Source: Nakaseomyces glabratus | Taxonomy: Eukaryota; Ascomycota; Saccharomycetes; Saccharomycetales; Saccharomycetaceae | Assembly: GCF_010111755.1 (NCBI RefSeq) | Contig: NC_088963.1 | Location: 868,001 to 932,000, forward strand | Length of the DNA stretch: 64,000 nucleotides | Reading direction: 5' to 3' | Shown: piece by piece, positions 18,401-28,861 of the stretch | Layout: each line of letters opens with the position of its first letter | How positions within the stretch are numbered: the first letter of the stretch is position 1 | Made by a program: the position numbers and the translations under genes | The notes under the pieces: generated by a model | Database searches by the model: none | The model's input: the letters and a program-made list of their open reading frames with translations, nothing else | What the model was told of the DNA's origin: nothing

Positions 18401-20017
18401 AGAAGAGAATTCTGCGGAAAAAAAGGACCTCTCTCATCTTTTTTTCTTTTTCACTTCTCGATCGTTCCTCTTTCCTCTAATTTGTTTACATACTTATCAA
18501 GTTCTCTAATAAACAAAAGAAAAAAAAAATGTGACCTTTTTCTTATTGTTTATGTTGTGTTATTTTTAAATATTCAAGAAATGTAAATGGGCGATTTTTG
18601 ATTCAGTTGAATATGGTATTCTGGGTAGGATTATCAACGTAATGTCGCCTTTTTTTTTGTGCTTTTTTTTTCATATTTCGCATAGAAACCACTTGATATT
18701 TAAACTTTAAAGTTAATCTCAAATCTCTCATATTTGTGACCTATTAATTCTATCAATATCTTGGTGTGGTTGAGGTTATAGAAAAAAAAAATTCTTTCTT
18801 TCTCTCTTGCGCTCTGCTCTGATTAGTGTCAGCTATATTTACAATTAATTCTCTTCTGCCTTCGTATTACAGCCACCTTTGGCACTTTTAATTTCTATTC
18901 TCCTAAAACACCATTTTGAGGATTTTGAGTGGTTTTTTGTTGTGCTTTTTAATTTTCTTTTTCTGATAGAGTACTGTTCTGTTTTTCTCTGCACTGCCAC
19001 CGAATTTTTGCTTATATTCATTTTTTTTCTAGAAACTAGAGCCTTTTGGCCTATGAATTGAATATTTGCCTGAATTTATAAACAACATTCATTTGAAACT
19101 TGAATTCATTGGCAACTTCCCAAATTAGCAGTTATAAAGTTACTAAGATCGGCCACAGGGAATTGGTTGATAGAGCAAAGGTAAGTGGTTAGATTGCAAA
19201 GTTAACATACCCAATTTCATATCTGTGACACCTATAAGACTGTATTGAAAAAAAAAAGTTATTTCTTTTATCAATTGTTAATTCCTACCTTCAAAAAGTT
19301 TCATTTCGGCCACTGCATAGTGCATGTTATTGTGTGGGCTTCAAAAAATATCGAAACAAAGGATTAACATTGCCATTGCATTATTGGACATCTCGGAATT
19401 GTGATCCACAATAACACGCCTTTAGCCTCAAAACAAAAAGGGATCATACACCAACGTTTACAATATAGGAGAAGTTACGTGGTAGACATAGATTAAAGCA
19501 GGAACTTCCAAGATCTTATACATCGGATACATTTTTTTAATACTCTCGGATTGCATTTCTGTGTTAACCTGTTGATCATAACAAGTGAAACAAAAAAATA
19601 GAGTAGTTCAAGATCATCAGTCAAATTTATCAGGAACAAGCTGTTACTCCCAGCCTATCATAGCTGTTGAAATCAAGAACTTAAATAAGTACCAAGTTAA
19701 ACCTTTCACCAAATTCCAAGCATTTGCTTATTTATTGTTCTCTGACTTCACCGCGTTTCAAAAAAAAAAATTCTTGTAACATTAGTTGAATACATTGAAA
19801 CAACTCTGGTTCATTTTTTATATTTTTATTTCATCTTCGGTATTTCGGATTTGGACTTGTATCATTACAACAACTTTCAGTCAGCCTGTCAAACAATAGT
19901 GAAATTGACTAAAACTTATTGCTGAAAGACAAAACACTACCAAAACTATATTAACGATTAAACTTTAAAGACACCATTCTAAAGCAATACTAATAAAATA
20001 TAAAACTACACATTTAG
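15441..20017. promoter_or_regulatory. Large gene-poor region in front of YAP6
   Basis: 4,577 bp without a recognisable long gene. The open frames are short, AT-rich and lack protein-like composition, except perhaps 15502-15660. Homopolymer A/T tracts are frequent and there is a 9-G run at 18163-18171. Yap-type sites TTAGTAA/TTACTAA occur at 16007-16013, 16063-16069, 17547-17553 and 19140-19146. A TATA-like TATAAAAA is at 17596-17603. From 18645 to the YAP6 start the sense strand has only two ATGs (19053, followed after one codon by a stop, and 19324, a 26-codon frame), so much of this stretch may be transcribed as a long YAP6 leader. Confidence 0.5.
15502..15660 (+). CDS. Candidate small ORF, 52 codons, unknown
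   Basis: An ATG-to-TAG frame of 52 codons that begins 61 bp after the SWM1 stop, with three consecutive ATGs at its start. The predicted peptide has an amphipathic, charged composition (for example HDIADILRLRYVENFVNLRE) more protein-like than other frames in the region. I do not recognise it. It is in a different frame from SWM1 with an in-frame stop upstream, so it is not an extension of SWM1. It may be a small gene, a degenerate remnant or chance. Confidence 0.25.
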   Translation: MMMSSLYSSGTHTLIFPAHDIADILRLRYVENFVNLRERDLQGRLHLKIPMN

Positions 20018-20917
20018 ATGTCACATGAGTCGAGAAGTGAGGAAGTAAGAGATAATGAAACTTCATCAAGTAACAACAGTTCAAATAGTGCGAGTAACGT
20101 GATTCACTATATTTCCGGAGATATAATGGGACAAGTTAACATGCGACCGTCTCTGGCTTCACAACCTGCACACTATCAATTACCAAGCATAGCACCAAAT
20201 ATACACCCGCATCAGTACACCACTAGTCAACCACCACATCAGCAACATTACCATGTTGTGCACACCCCAATCTCTCGGATCTCTTCGGAAAATGGTCAAC
20301 AGCAGCACATGATGCCTCCATCGATGAACCCCACAGCATACCAAGGTCCCGAACAGGTTATCATCGACCATGGCATACCCACTTTCCAATATGCGCACCA
20401 GCCACAACATGTACTACGCAGTAGTATAATGACGGGAGCCAATATGAGTCCCGGGCAACCCCAGCCTCAAACGATTGTGATGGGCCCTCAGCCTATCCAG
20501 CATGCAATTGACGGACATTTAGCAAGCCAAACAATCGCGACGCCTATGGGAACTACACTTCTGACGTCGTCGGCCCAATTACAAGGCCAGAAAACCAAGA
20601 AGAACACGAAGAGGGCAATGCAAAATAGGAAAGCGCAAAAGGCATTTCGACAGCGGAAAGAGCAATATATCAAGCTACTAGAGAATGAAGCAAAACTTAT
20701 AGATGATGTTATGAAGAAGAACCAGGACCTCACTTCCGAAAACGAGCAACTGAGAGACTGCCTGAATCGCTTGATAGAAAAACTGAAGGACAACGGCATC
20801 GAAGTCGACATCCCCTCCGATTTCCTAGATAAGATTAACGCTTCAATCAGTGCCAGCAGGCGATTACAAGAGCAACACGAAGAGATTTCAAAATCAATTG
20901 CTGGCGAGAAGTCCTAG
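20018..20917 (+). CDS. YAP6: bZIP transcription factor of the Yap4/Yap6 type
   Basis: A 299-residue fungal AP-1-like activator. The basic region reads KRAMQNRKAQKAFRQRKEQY (about residues 202-221); the AQKAFRQRKE core is the Yap-family DNA-contact signature. A leucine zipper follows to about 255 (LLENEAKL, NEQLRDCLNRLIEKL). The N-terminal 200 residues are rich in Gln, His and Pro, typical of activation regions. No cysteine-rich domain of the Yap1 type is visible, which fits Yap4/Yap6. S. cerevisiae Yap6 is 383 residues, so this one is shorter. Position between SWM1 and HSP78 matches YDR259C. It has an exceptionally long, ATG-poor upstream region. Which of the Yap4/Yap6 ohnologues it functionally replaces is unclear. 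Confidence 0.9.
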   Translation: MSHESRSEEVRDNETSSSNNSSNSASNVIHYISGDIMGQVNMRPSLASQPAHYQLPSIAPNIHPHQYTTSQPPHQQHYHVVHTPISRISSENGQQQHMMPPSMNPTAYQGPEQVIIDHGIPTFQYAHQPQHVLRSSIMTGANMSPGQPQPQTIVMGPQPIQHAIDGHLASQTIATPMGTTLLTSSAQLQGQKTKKNTKRAMQNRKAQKAFRQRKEQYIKLLENEAKLIDDVMKKNQDLTSENEQLRDCLNRLIEKLKDNGIEVDIPSDFLDKINASISASRRLQEQHEEISKSIAGEKS

Positions 20918-21942
20918 CTCTGAACTCCGAATGCACTAAAAAGACAAATCGAGGTACAATTTATTGTAGGTTTTTTTTTATTTTTTTTTTTTACTTTTAT
21001 TTTTTTATATTTTCTGGTTATCTCATTTCTTATTTCCTTCTTCTTCATTGCATGCTATTACGTTACCGGAAAATAAAAGCTCTTTCCCACCACGACTAGT
21101 CTTTATTTTTACTAGCCACATACCTGGAAAGAAATAAAAGAGAGTAGGAAATACATAAAAAAAAAACTACATAGAAATTGTTGTAAAATATATAAATGAC
21201 TTTTGATGACTATTATAATTCTCTCCATAACATTAATTTGTACACATGTAGCCATTCGAATTCACCAACATACAGAACAGTTATATACATGATTCTGCAC
21301 TACACTAAACGAGATCATAATATACGACTATATTACCCGCACATCGGACCAGCCCAATGCCGGGAGGAACTCCGCGAACCGCGTTTGGCCACGAGCTTTT
21401 CTGTGACAGATGCTTTTCTACCTCCGACTGCGACCCTGCACTGCGACCCTACACTGCCTCTGCGATTGAGTCTTTAATCAAGTCTACGAGTTAGTCTAGG
21501 GCTGTGTCAGTTTGTCGACTGTAACGATCTTGGTTTGCCAGCATTCATCAAGTACAACGCAACTGGCCCATGTTCAGTCCTATCGCTCGCCGGGGCGAAG
21601 AAGGGGGGGGGGGAAGGGGAGGGGAGTAGCAGGTTCCAGAACTTTCCACGCAGCGCGGGATTTTTCTCCCCTGTGAAGGTGGTGAAGGGAATTAAAAAGG
21701 GTAATCTATGTGATGTGTGGGTGTTGTGCCTGGATTGGAAGGGGCGGGTGCTTGCGTCTTGGGTCCTGGGCGGCAATCTTAGAAAAGTATAAATAGGGAA
21801 GGCATCTTTGGCTTTCTTTCTCCTTAATCTTCCTTCCGAACCGCTCAGCGGCTAAGCGGCTAATTGATTATTGTTAATAGTGAAACGAAAGGCGTTACTT
21901 TCTTTATTCTCTATTTTTGTCTACGCATAAGATATTAGTGCA
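20918..21942. promoter_or_regulatory. YAP6-HSP78 intergenic region
   Basis: 1,025 bp between tandem genes. The first part (to about 21,200) is T-rich YAP6 3' flank. A Reb1 site TTACCCG lies at 21333-21339. A 13-bp near-exact tandem repeat is at 21427-21452. The HSP78 promoter proper follows: an 11-G run (21603-21613), stress elements, heat-shock element, TATA box and a tandem octamer GCGGCTAA twice at 21848-21863. Confidence 0.6.
21615..21795 (+). promoter_or_regulatory. HSP78 stress promoter: STREs, heat-shock element, TATA box
   Basis: A perfect three-unit heat-shock element (TTC-nn-GAA-nn-TTC) lies at 21634-21646. Stress-response elements (AGGGG or CCCCT) are at 21615-21619, 21620-21624, 21668-21672 and 21740-21744. 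A TATA box TATAAATA is at 21788-21795, about 150 bp before the ATG. Hsf1 plus Msn2/4 control is the established logic for HSP78; occupancy here is inferred. Confidence 0.85.
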
Positions 21943-24306
21943 ATGTTAAGCAGGGTATGTAGGTCGTCGTTGAGGAACAGTGTAGCTAGGGTCTCGCGGT
22001 ACGCTGGTCCGAGGGCTCTGGCTCTGTCCATGGTTGTAAGCGGGAGGCAGGTTAGTGGTAGTTGGCAAACGTGTGCTTATGGTGTGCGGTACATACATAG
22101 TTCGAGGCCTCGGTATGTGCAGATGCGTATGAATCCCAATCAAGGAGAGCCTGAGAAGCCGCCTTTGGAGCAGTTTGGTACTAATCTGACGAAGTTGGCT
22201 AGGGATGGTAAGCTGGATCCCGTGATAGGTCGTGACGAGGAGATCTCGAGGGCTATCCAGATCTTATCGAGAAGGACCAAGAACAACCCGGTTCTGATCG
22301 GGAGAGCTGGTGTCGGTAAGACTGCACTTATCGATGGCTTGGCGCAACGGATTGTCGCTGGTGAAGTACCGGAGTCGTTGAAGGATAAAGAACTAGTGGC
22401 CTTAGATCTGGGTGCTCTGATCGCTGGTGCGAAGTACAGAGGTGAATTCGAAGAAAGGCTGAAGAAAGTCCTGGAGGACATAGACAAAGCAGACGGGAAA
22501 GTGATAGTGTTTATTGATGAGGTCCACATGCTGCTTGGCCTCGGGAAAACTGACGGTAGCATGGATGCTTCCAATATATTGAAGCCAAAGTTGGCAAGAG
22601 GACTAAGGTGCATATCTGCCACTACAATCGATGAGTTCAAGATAATCGAGAAGGATCCTGCTCTGACTAGGAGATTCCAACCTATCTTGCTAAATGAACC
22701 TTCTGTGCAAGATACAATCTCTATCTTAAGAGGTCTAAAGGAAAGATACGAAGTTCACCACGGTGTCAGGATCACGGATACTGCTCTGGTGTCCGCTGCT
22801 GTACTATCAAACAGGTACATCAACGATAGATTCTTACCAGATAAGGCTATCGACCTGGTGGATGAGGCATGTGCTGTGTTGAGGTTACAACATGAGTCAA
22901 AGCCCGATGAGATTCAAAGATTGGATAGGGCCATTATGAAAATTCAAATTGAACTAGAATCATTAAAGAAAGAAACTGACCCAGTGTCTATTGAAAGGAA
23001 AGAAGATCTAGAAAAAGAGCTAGAAAGGAAAAATGAGGAACTTCAACGACTAACTAAGATCTGGGAGGAAGAAAAAGCTGAAATAGAGTCTATTAAGAAC
23101 TCCAAAGCCGACTTGGAGAAAGCTAGAATCGAATTGGATAGATGCCAAAGAGAAGGTGACTATGCAAAGGCGTCCGAGCTTAGATATGCCAAGATCCCAG
23201 CTTTAGAAGAGAAAGTGAAACTCAGCGAAACTAAGGACTCAAATAAGGAAAACTTACTGCATGATGCTGTCACTTCAGATGATATTTCAAAAGTCATTGC
23301 CAAGATGACAGGTATTCCAATGGAAACAGTATTAAAAGGAGACAAAGATAGACTTTTATATATGGAAAACTCCTTGAGAGAAAGAGTTGTAGGTCAAGAC
23401 GAAGCTATCGAAGCTGTTTCAGATGCAGTGAGACTACAAAGAGCTGGCCTAACGAGTGAAAAGAGACCAATTGCCAGTTTCATGTTTCTGGGCCCAACTG
23501 GTACAGGTAAGACCGAACTAACCAAGGCGCTTGCTGAGTTCCTGTTCGATGACGAGTCTAATGTAATTAGATTTGATATGTCCGAGTTTCAGGAAAAACA
23601 CACTGTTTCAAAGTTAATAGGTGCCCCTCCAGGATATGTATTAAGTGAATCAGGTGGTCAATTAACGGAGGCTGTTAGGCGGAAACCTTATGCTGTCGTT
23701 TTGTTCGATGAATTTGAAAAGGCTCATCCAGATGTTTGTAAGATTTTGTTGCAAGTCCTTGACGAGGGTAAGTTGACAGATTCATTGGGACACCACGTCG
23801 ATTTCCGTAATACCATAATTGTCATGACTTCTAATATTGGTCAAGATATTTTACTATCAGACACGAAATTAGATGACGAAGGGAAGATCGATCCATCTAC
23901 AAGAAACGAAGTTATCGAAGCGATGAAAAGATCTTATCCTCCAGAGTTCATTAATCGTATTGATGACATCCTAGTGTTCAATAGATTATCCAAGAAGGTC
24001 CTAAGATCGATTGTCGACATCAGAGCCAAAGAAATTCAAGAAAGATTGAACGATAAGCGTATGACGATTGAAATATCGGATACTGCTAAAGAATGGCTGA
24101 CAGAACACGGTTATGACCAACTATATGGCGCTAGACCTTTGAATAGATTAATTCATAGAAGAATATTGAATCCTATGGCAACTTATCTATTAAAGGGCCA
24201 AATCAGGAATGGTGAAACCGTCCAAGTAGATGTTGAAAATAAGGAACTTGTTGTTAAAAGTAATCACGCCGAAGGAGAAATCGTGGATGAAGAACCTGAG
24301 AAATAA
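21943..24306 (+). CDS. HSP78: Mitochondrial Hsp78 disaggregase (ClpB family)
   Basis: A 787-residue AAA+ chaperone of the mitochondrial matrix that resolubilises aggregated proteins with mtHsp70 (S. cerevisiae 811). The basic N-terminus ([19 protein letters not shown]) is a mitochondrial presequence. NBD1 has Walker A GRAGVGKT (Lys126) and Walker [11 protein letters not shown] coiled-coil middle domain runs from about residue 325 to 450 ([20 protein letters not shown]). NBD2 has Walker A GPTGTGKT (Lys523) and Walker [13 protein letters not shown]. As in Hsp78 generally, the ClpB N-domain is absent, so the protein goes straight from presequence to NBD1. The stress promoter in front supports the identification. 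Order YAP6-HSP78-RKM4 matches YDR259C-YDR257C. Confidence 0.97.
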   Translation: MLSRVCRSSLRNSVARVSRYAGPRALALSMVVSGRQVSGSWQTCAYGVRYIHSSRPRYVQMRMNPNQGEPEKPPLEQFGTNLTKLARDGKLDPVIGRDEEISRAIQILSRRTKNNPVLIGRAGVGKTALIDGLAQRIVAGEVPESLKDKELVALDLGALIAGAKYRGEFEERLKKVLEDIDKADGKVIVFIDEVHMLLGLGKTDGSMDASNILKPKLARGLRCISATTIDEFKIIEKDPALTRRFQPILLNEPSVQDTISILRGLKERYEVHHGVRITDTALVSAAVLSNRYINDRFLPDKAIDLVDEACAVLRLQHESKPDEIQRLDRAIMKIQIELESLKKETDPVSIERKEDLEKELERKNEELQRLTKIWEEEKAEIESIKNSKADLEKARIELDRCQREGDYAKASELRYAKIPALEEKVKLSETKDSNKENLLHDAVTSDDISKVIAKMTGIPMETVLKGDKDRLLYMENSLRERVVGQDEAIEAVSDAVRLQRAGLTSEKRPIASFMFLGPTGTGKTELTKALAEFLFDDESNVIRFDMSEFQEKHTVSKLIGAPPGYVLSESGGQLTEAVRRKPYAVVLFDEFEKAHPDVCKILLQVLDEGKLTDSLGHHVDFRNTIIVMTSNIGQDILLSDTKLDDEGKIDPSTRNEVIEAMKRSYPPEFINRIDDILVFNRLSKKVLRSIVDIRAKEIQERLNDKRMTIEISDTAKEWLTEHGYDQLYGARPLNRLIHRRILNPMATYLLKGQIRNGETVQVDVENKELVVKSNHAEGEIVDEEPEK

Positions 24307-24737
24307 ACGTAATGATGCTTCTTTATCTTAATTGTTGATCGTTATCATTTTATTCATGTTATCATTATTTTATTTATGTTATCGTTCTAGTCATTGTGGA
24401 AAACGAATAAATGAAGACTGAAGTAATAGGTCTGCTATGCGTACAAACTATGAAGACTCTATTTCTCGCACGTTTATTATTTTATGGTCTGTAAATACAC
24501 TTATTATATGACAAATAAATATACCCATTAAACTATGATATTCTTATTACTCTCCGTATGTACCATGTAGTTGTAATGCCTAACATCACCGTTCTTTGTG
24601 AAAAAAAAAATCGATGGGGAGCGATGACCTGTGCCTTATTAAATAGACTTCATATGATAGTCAAAAACCGAAACATACAAAAATAATAACATTTTACAAA
24701 CAAACCATATTAAGTAGGAGCATACCAATAGCCAAAA
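24307..24737. promoter_or_regulatory. HSP78-RKM4 intergenic region
   Basis: 431 bp, AT-rich, with imperfect repeats of a GTTATCAT/TTATTTATG type near 24343-24385 in the HSP78 3' flank. No TATA or known operator that I would name. Confidence 0.4.
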
Positions 24738-26270
24738 ATGGCAGATAATTACACAGAAACGACTACTGAATACGTTTCCTGGCTGACTAATAATGGTGTA
24801 AAGATCTCCCCTAAGCTTAAAGTTGAGGACAATAGGTACAAAGATGAAGGGAGATGTGTAGTAACGACCACTGATATCCAAAAAGATGAGTTGCTGTTTG
24901 AGATCCCAAGAAATGTGCTGTTAAACTGCGAGACTTCACAGCTTGTCAAAGATATCCCTGCCGTATTAACTGAACTGGAAACTTTTAGTGGTAGCGAACC
25001 ACTATCATGGGAACCTTTGATCCTCTGTCTATTTTATGAAATGTATATTCTGAAAGATAAAAGCAGATGGTGGCCATATTTTGAGGTTTTACCTACATTA
25101 GAGGATATGAATGTACTTGTGCTATGGTCCGATGAAGATTTGGCTGCCTTAGAACCCTCATATGTTTTATCATGTATAGGGAAGGAGCAAGTGGAAAACA
25201 TGTACCAACTATTGAAGCGCTTTATAGAAGCATCTGATCACGAACAACTTAAGTCAAACTTAAATAAGTTCAGTTGGGATTCTTTTATAAGAATAGGGAG
25301 CTTGATTATGTCTTATTCGTTTGATGTGGGTAAGGAGATACATAATGAAGGAAAAGAGGGCGAGTCTATGAATGAAAATGATAATATGACAAATGGAGAT
25401 GAAGATGAAGACGAAGATGAAGAGGATCTAGAAGTTGAAATGATCAAATCTATGGTTCCATTGGCTGATACCTTAAATGCAGATACAAAAAAATGCAATG
25501 CAAACCTACTACACTCAAAACAAACATTGAGGATGATTGCAATCAGGGATATACCATCTGGAGAGCAAGTATATAATACCTATGGTGAATTATCAAACTC
25601 TGAACTACTTAGAAGATACGGTTATGTTGAATGGGACGGCTCCTACTATGACTGTGGTGAGATCTCGAAGAGTGCAATTCACAAATCTTTACTACAACTA
25701 TTCCCAACGTCTACTGAAACTTTAGAAAGACTGGATGCTGTCATAGATGAGAATGAGAAAGTACTAGATCTGTTTGACGATGACACAATAGTGGAAGATA
25801 CATATATTTTCGAATCAGATGGGGAGATTCCCTTTAAATTCTTATTTTATATCCAACTTATGGCACTACTTCTACAGAACTCAAGAATTGAAAAAATGGG
25901 TCCAATTGCACTAAATAAGTGCATGGCTCCTACCATTGATAAAACAAGTAAGATACTCCAGGAACAGAAAGTCACTAGAAAGGCTCTGGATGTATTAAAC
26001 GATTCTCTAGATACCAGGATGAAGCAATACGAACAGAAAATAACTGACTCTGGAGAGGATTCTTTAGAACCACCATCACATGAGGCAAGTACAAAAGAAA
26101 AAAGGATGAGAATGGTAAAGATGATACTGCTAAGTGAATACAAGTCCTTGAGAAAATGTAGTGAAGTAATTAGAGAAGAATTTGGCCCACTGAGTGATTC
26201 GGACGTATTATCCGAAATAAAGCAATCAAAGGAGGAAAAAAGGCCAAAGAAAAGAGCTAAGACGCGCTAA
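24738..26270 (+). CDS. RKM4: Ribosomal lysine methyltransferase Rkm4 (SET domain)
   Basis: A 510-residue SET-domain enzyme. S. cerevisiae Rkm4 (YDR257C, 494 residues) monomethylates a lysine of ribosomal protein Rpl42 (eL42). The N-terminal SET part is visible around residues 10-70 (SWLTNNGVKISPKLKVED, ELLFEIPRNVLL). The SET core with the S-adenosylmethionine and tyrosine motifs is at about 255-298 (NANLLHSKQ, QVYNTYGELSNSELLRRYGY). A strongly acidic insert (EDEDEDEEDLEVE, about 221-233) splits the domain, as an i-SET insert. The C-terminal half is the helical Rubisco LSMT substrate-binding type, ending in a basic tail (KEEKRPKKRAKTR), possibly a nuclear signal. Start is the first ATG. Confidence 0.92.
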   Translation: MADNYTETTTEYVSWLTNNGVKISPKLKVEDNRYKDEGRCVVTTTDIQKDELLFEIPRNVLLNCETSQLVKDIPAVLTELETFSGSEPLSWEPLILCLFYEMYILKDKSRWWPYFEVLPTLEDMNVLVLWSDEDLAALEPSYVLSCIGKEQVENMYQLLKRFIEASDHEQLKSNLNKFSWDSFIRIGSLIMSYSFDVGKEIHNEGKEGESMNENDNMTNGDEDEDEDEEDLEVEMIKSMVPLADTLNADTKKCNANLLHSKQTLRMIAIRDIPSGEQVYNTYGELSNSELLRRYGYVEWDGSYYDCGEISKSAIHKSLLQLFPTSTETLERLDAVIDENEKVLDLFDDDTIVEDTYIFESDGEIPFKFLFYIQLMALLLQNSRIEKMGPIALNKCMAPTIDKTSKILQEQKVTRKALDVLNDSLDTRMKQYEQKITDSGEDSLEPPSHEASTKEKRMRMVKMILLSEYKSLRKCSEVIREEFGPLSDSDVLSEIKQSKEEKRPKKRAKTR

Positions 26271-26639
26271 TTACTATACAAACTAATCAGAGTATCTATA
26301 ATTAATGCAAATAACATGTTATTTCTTGAGCTGTTTTCTGTAATATTCATCCAGCTATAATTAAACTATGTCTATACTAATACCTACACACGAAGAATTT
26401 CTTGCCTTAAAATGTGTAGCTCATCTGATCATAGTTACTAACTAGTATATATTCTGATTCTATACTGTAAGCAATAACTAAAATTAAGACACGAATATCA
26501 ACTTTAGCAGCCATTTGGCTTTACCTTGCAAAATAACTTGTGCTAATATATCTACAATCGAGAATTTTTACAGCTAAATCAGCCAGGAACATTAGAAAAG
26601 GGATCAAACAAATCAAACATATTATTGCTTCAAGGGAAT
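26271..26639. promoter_or_regulatory. RKM4-PEX29 intergenic region, synteny junction
   Basis: 369 bp between tandem genes that in S. cerevisiae are over 200 genes apart on chromosome IV (YDR257C and YDR479C). No repeat, tRNA or LTR sequence is visible at the junction. Confidence 0.5.
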
Positions 26640-28289
26640 ATGGATTCGGTTACCAATTTCTTCTGGAATGATACTTATGGGAGAGGAAGTGCTAGTACAA
26701 TTGATACGGTTGGAAGTGACTCAAATGATAAAGATAAAAACACAAATGGGACACCCACCACTAATAGGCACAATAGAAGGTTTAGCAATAGCCTTGAGAA
26801 GATGAACTCAAGGGATTCGGGCTCTAATGTACAGGGTAGTTTTGCCAACACTGCATTTTCCACAAGCGGAGGTCTACAGAAAGCTATGACAGATACCCTT
26901 GTTGAGAAAATCATCAAGATGGCAATACCGGCTTCATCAGAATTAGCTGCAAATACAATTAAGAACAGAATGGCAGCTGGTAAGGAAAGACCAAGTTTAT
27001 CTGTACCTATAACCAGCAGAAACTTCATATTAATGAACTCAAGGTTAAGTGTACCTTTTCTGGTAATTGATGAGATCATAAAGATTCTAAATTGGGTCGA
27101 CCCGGCATACACACTTTCAATGGCCTTAATCTACACCCTTATAGTACTGAGACCGCTTCAAGTTTTGAGCTCACTACCAATACTTTACCTACTATTTGGT
27201 ATTATGGTACCAGAATATTTACACATCCATGAACCTAGCGAAAACGTTTACTTGGATACAAACCGAGTCCCAGCTCAAGGTCCACCATTGAGGAAAGCTG
27301 AGGTTCCCAAGCCGGTCCCTGAATTTAGCCAGGAGTTTGTTTTAAACTTGACTGATTTACAAAATCATATGCTTCTTTATGTTCAACTCTATGATTCAAT
27401 AATATATGTTTTGCAGAAATTTGCATTTTTTGTCAACGAACAAATTTCAGCTGTTGCATTTGTTCTATTAATGATATTAGCTGTTACTAACATTATATTT
27501 ATTGACGTGTTGGTACGAATAATACCTATAAAATTGATACTAGTAGCAACTGGGTGGGCATTCATCATAATATGCCATCCAAAGTACAGGGATAATTTCT
27601 TTAACAAAGTTAACTCCGAGGAAACTAGATTAAGATTACTAAAACTCACATCAAGCTATGATGATTGGGTTAACGATAACTTGGGATACGTTGAGGCTAG
27701 GGAAACAAAGGTCGTGATTATATATGAAATGCAAAAATACAAAGACAAACATAAAGAATGGCACCCAGTCGGCTATGCAAATGATGATTTCACATTATTT
27801 TCGCAGTTTAGAATCAACGAGAATGCCATAGAATCCGTTGCTGTCCCATCATTAGATAGCATCAGTCCACCAACAGGATGGGAATGGGCGGAAAATTCTA
27901 GCTGGGTACTAGATTTGGACCCAACAGGATGGGTAGAAGAAGGGTTCATACAATTTGTACAGATAGATCCGGAGACAAAATGGGTGTACGACATAAACCT
28001 AGATGGAAAACGGGGAAAATATAGGAGAAGGCTATGGACCAACACCTGTGTCAGACAAATTCACGCTGGTGTTGATGAAAGGAATGCTTCCGACAAATTG
28101 CGAGAAGTATCGAACCCTTTACGCTCCGATGAGACACATTCAAGGTCAATACACGGTGTATCTAAAGGTTCCATGTCTGGCAATGTTAAAACTGAAGCAG
28201 ATATAGAAGAAAATGCGTTTACCGATGAGGACGATTCGCATATAACTGACGATAGTATAGCCAGCAACATCTTGAATACTACCATATAA
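26640..28289 (+). CDS. PEX29: Peroxisomal/ER membrane protein Pex29 (Pex24 family, dysferlin domain)
   Basis: A 549-residue integral membrane protein (S. cerevisiae Pex29 is 554) that controls peroxisome size and number and sits with Pex30 at ER-peroxisome contact sites. The first ATG is at 26640; the frame reaches five codons higher only via TTG. After a polar Ser/Asn-rich N-terminus there are hydrophobic segments at about 161-190 (MALIYTLIVLRPLQVLSSLP) and 268-317 (a long bipartite hairpin). The C-terminal half has the split dysferlin domain, DysFN at about 358-391 (VIIYEMQKYKDKHKEW) and DysFC at about 410-474 (PPTGWEWAENSSWVLDLD, then DPETKWVYDINLDGK). Convergent with SNM1, as YDR479C with YDR478W. 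Confidence 0.95.
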   Translation: MDSVTNFFWNDTYGRGSASTIDTVGSDSNDKDKNTNGTPTTNRHNRRFSNSLEKMNSRDSGSNVQGSFANTAFSTSGGLQKAMTDTLVEKIIKMAIPASSELAANTIKNRMAAGKERPSLSVPITSRNFILMNSRLSVPFLVIDEIIKILNWVDPAYTLSMALIYTLIVLRPLQVLSSLPILYLLFGIMVPEYLHIHEPSENVYLDTNRVPAQGPPLRKAEVPKPVPEFSQEFVLNLTDLQNHMLLYVQLYDSIIYVLQKFAFFVNEQISAVAFVLLMILAVTNIIFIDVLVRIIPIKLILVATGWAFIIICHPKYRDNFFNKVNSEETRLRLLKLTSSYDDWVNDNLGYVEARETKVVIIYEMQKYKDKHKEWHPVGYANDDFTLFSQFRINENAIESVAVPSLDSISPPTGWEWAENSSWVLDLDPTGWVEEGFIQFVQIDPETKWVYDINLDGKRGKYRRRLWTNTCVRQIHAGVDERNASDKLREVSNPLRSDETHSRSIHGVSKGSMSGNVKTEADIEENAFTDEDDSHITDDSIASNILNTTI

Positions 28290-28333
28290 CCATATTATAT
28301 GTAATTATCTATCCGAGTAATAATATTCACTGA

Positions 28334-28861
28334 TTAACGTTTCATGAAGGAGTCTAGCGATAACATCGATGCGGATTTGGTTACATCTTTTTTTTCCTTA
28401 TCCTTTTTGCTCAATAGTGAGGTAAGTGAATTCTGTTTTCTCATTTTAGCACGCATCTTGGCATTATTAGTTTTTTTTTTCACTTGTCCAATATCTTTCG
28501 ATATATTAGCACTATCTGCAACTTTTTGTTTTCTACAAAGTACCGTTTCATCATAATGATGTCCACATTTCTTACATTTGAATTTTGCTATGCTTGAAAT
28601 CTCAGGACGCTCACCACTTATAATGTTAATATCGACACTATGATCTGGAATTTGTATATACCCACATTCACCGCAGAACTTCTTATCAGGTTGTACTATA
28701 TGGTCCGGAAGATTGAGTTGGTACCTTTTTACTGAATTATAGAAATTCTTCAAATACATTCCTGAAAGCTCTGGCACATCTATAGTAGGCATAGCGTGTA
28801 ATAGTGCATATTTATGCCGTATTTGCTTGTCTCTGAATTGTATCTTCTGGTCTCGGTTCAT
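28334..28861 (-). CDS. SNM1: RNase MRP subunit Snm1
   Basis: A 175-residue protein matching S. cerevisiae SNM1 (YDR478W, 198 residues), the subunit specific to RNase MRP, which cuts pre-rRNA and some mRNAs. It belongs to the Rpr2/Snm1 zinc family: a four-cysteine site with C63 and C66 (FCGECGYI) and C96 and C99 (FKCKKCGHHY). The N-terminus (RDKQIRHKYALLHAMP) is a helical basic segment as in the archaeal Rpp21 fold. The C-terminus is strongly basic and serine-rich. It lies between PEX29 and SNF1 exactly as in S. cerevisiae. A PAC core and a partial RRPE upstream fit a ribosome-biogenesis gene. Confidence 0.92.
   Translation of the reverse strand: MNRDQKIQFRDKQIRHKYALLHAMPTIDVPELSGMYLKNFYNSVKRYQLNLPDHIVQPDKKFCGECGYIQIPDHSVDINIISGERPEISSIAKFKCKKCGHHYDETVLCRKQKVADSANISKDIGQVKKKTNNAKMRAKMRKQNSLTSLLSKKDKEKKDVTKSASMLSLDSFMKR

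Noticed and set aside
16286..19779. Several 60-90-codon frames between SWM1 and YAP6
   Set aside because: Most begin with non-ATG codons, are dominated by A/T homopolymers, and show no domain-like composition.
19180..20017. Possible 5'-UTR intron of YAP6: GTAAGT near 19180, TACTAAT near 19988, TTTAG directly before the ATG
   Set aside because: GTAAGT and TACTAAT are both non-consensus for yeast, the distance is long, and an intron would not explain the lack of ATGs. Kept only as an alternative to a long leader.
15441..20017. Yap-site cluster as evidence of YAP6 autoregulation
   Set aside because: Four TTAGTAA/TTACTAA sites in 4.6 kb is only about two to three times the number expected at this AT content.
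26625..26639. Upstream TTG/GTG starts for MSW1, AKR1, SWM1, PEX29, SNF1, FIP1, JSN1, GRR1 and EMC2
   Set aside because: Non-ATG starts are rare in yeast, and the first ATG in each case gives lengths close to or, for most, nearly equal to the S. cerevisiae proteins.
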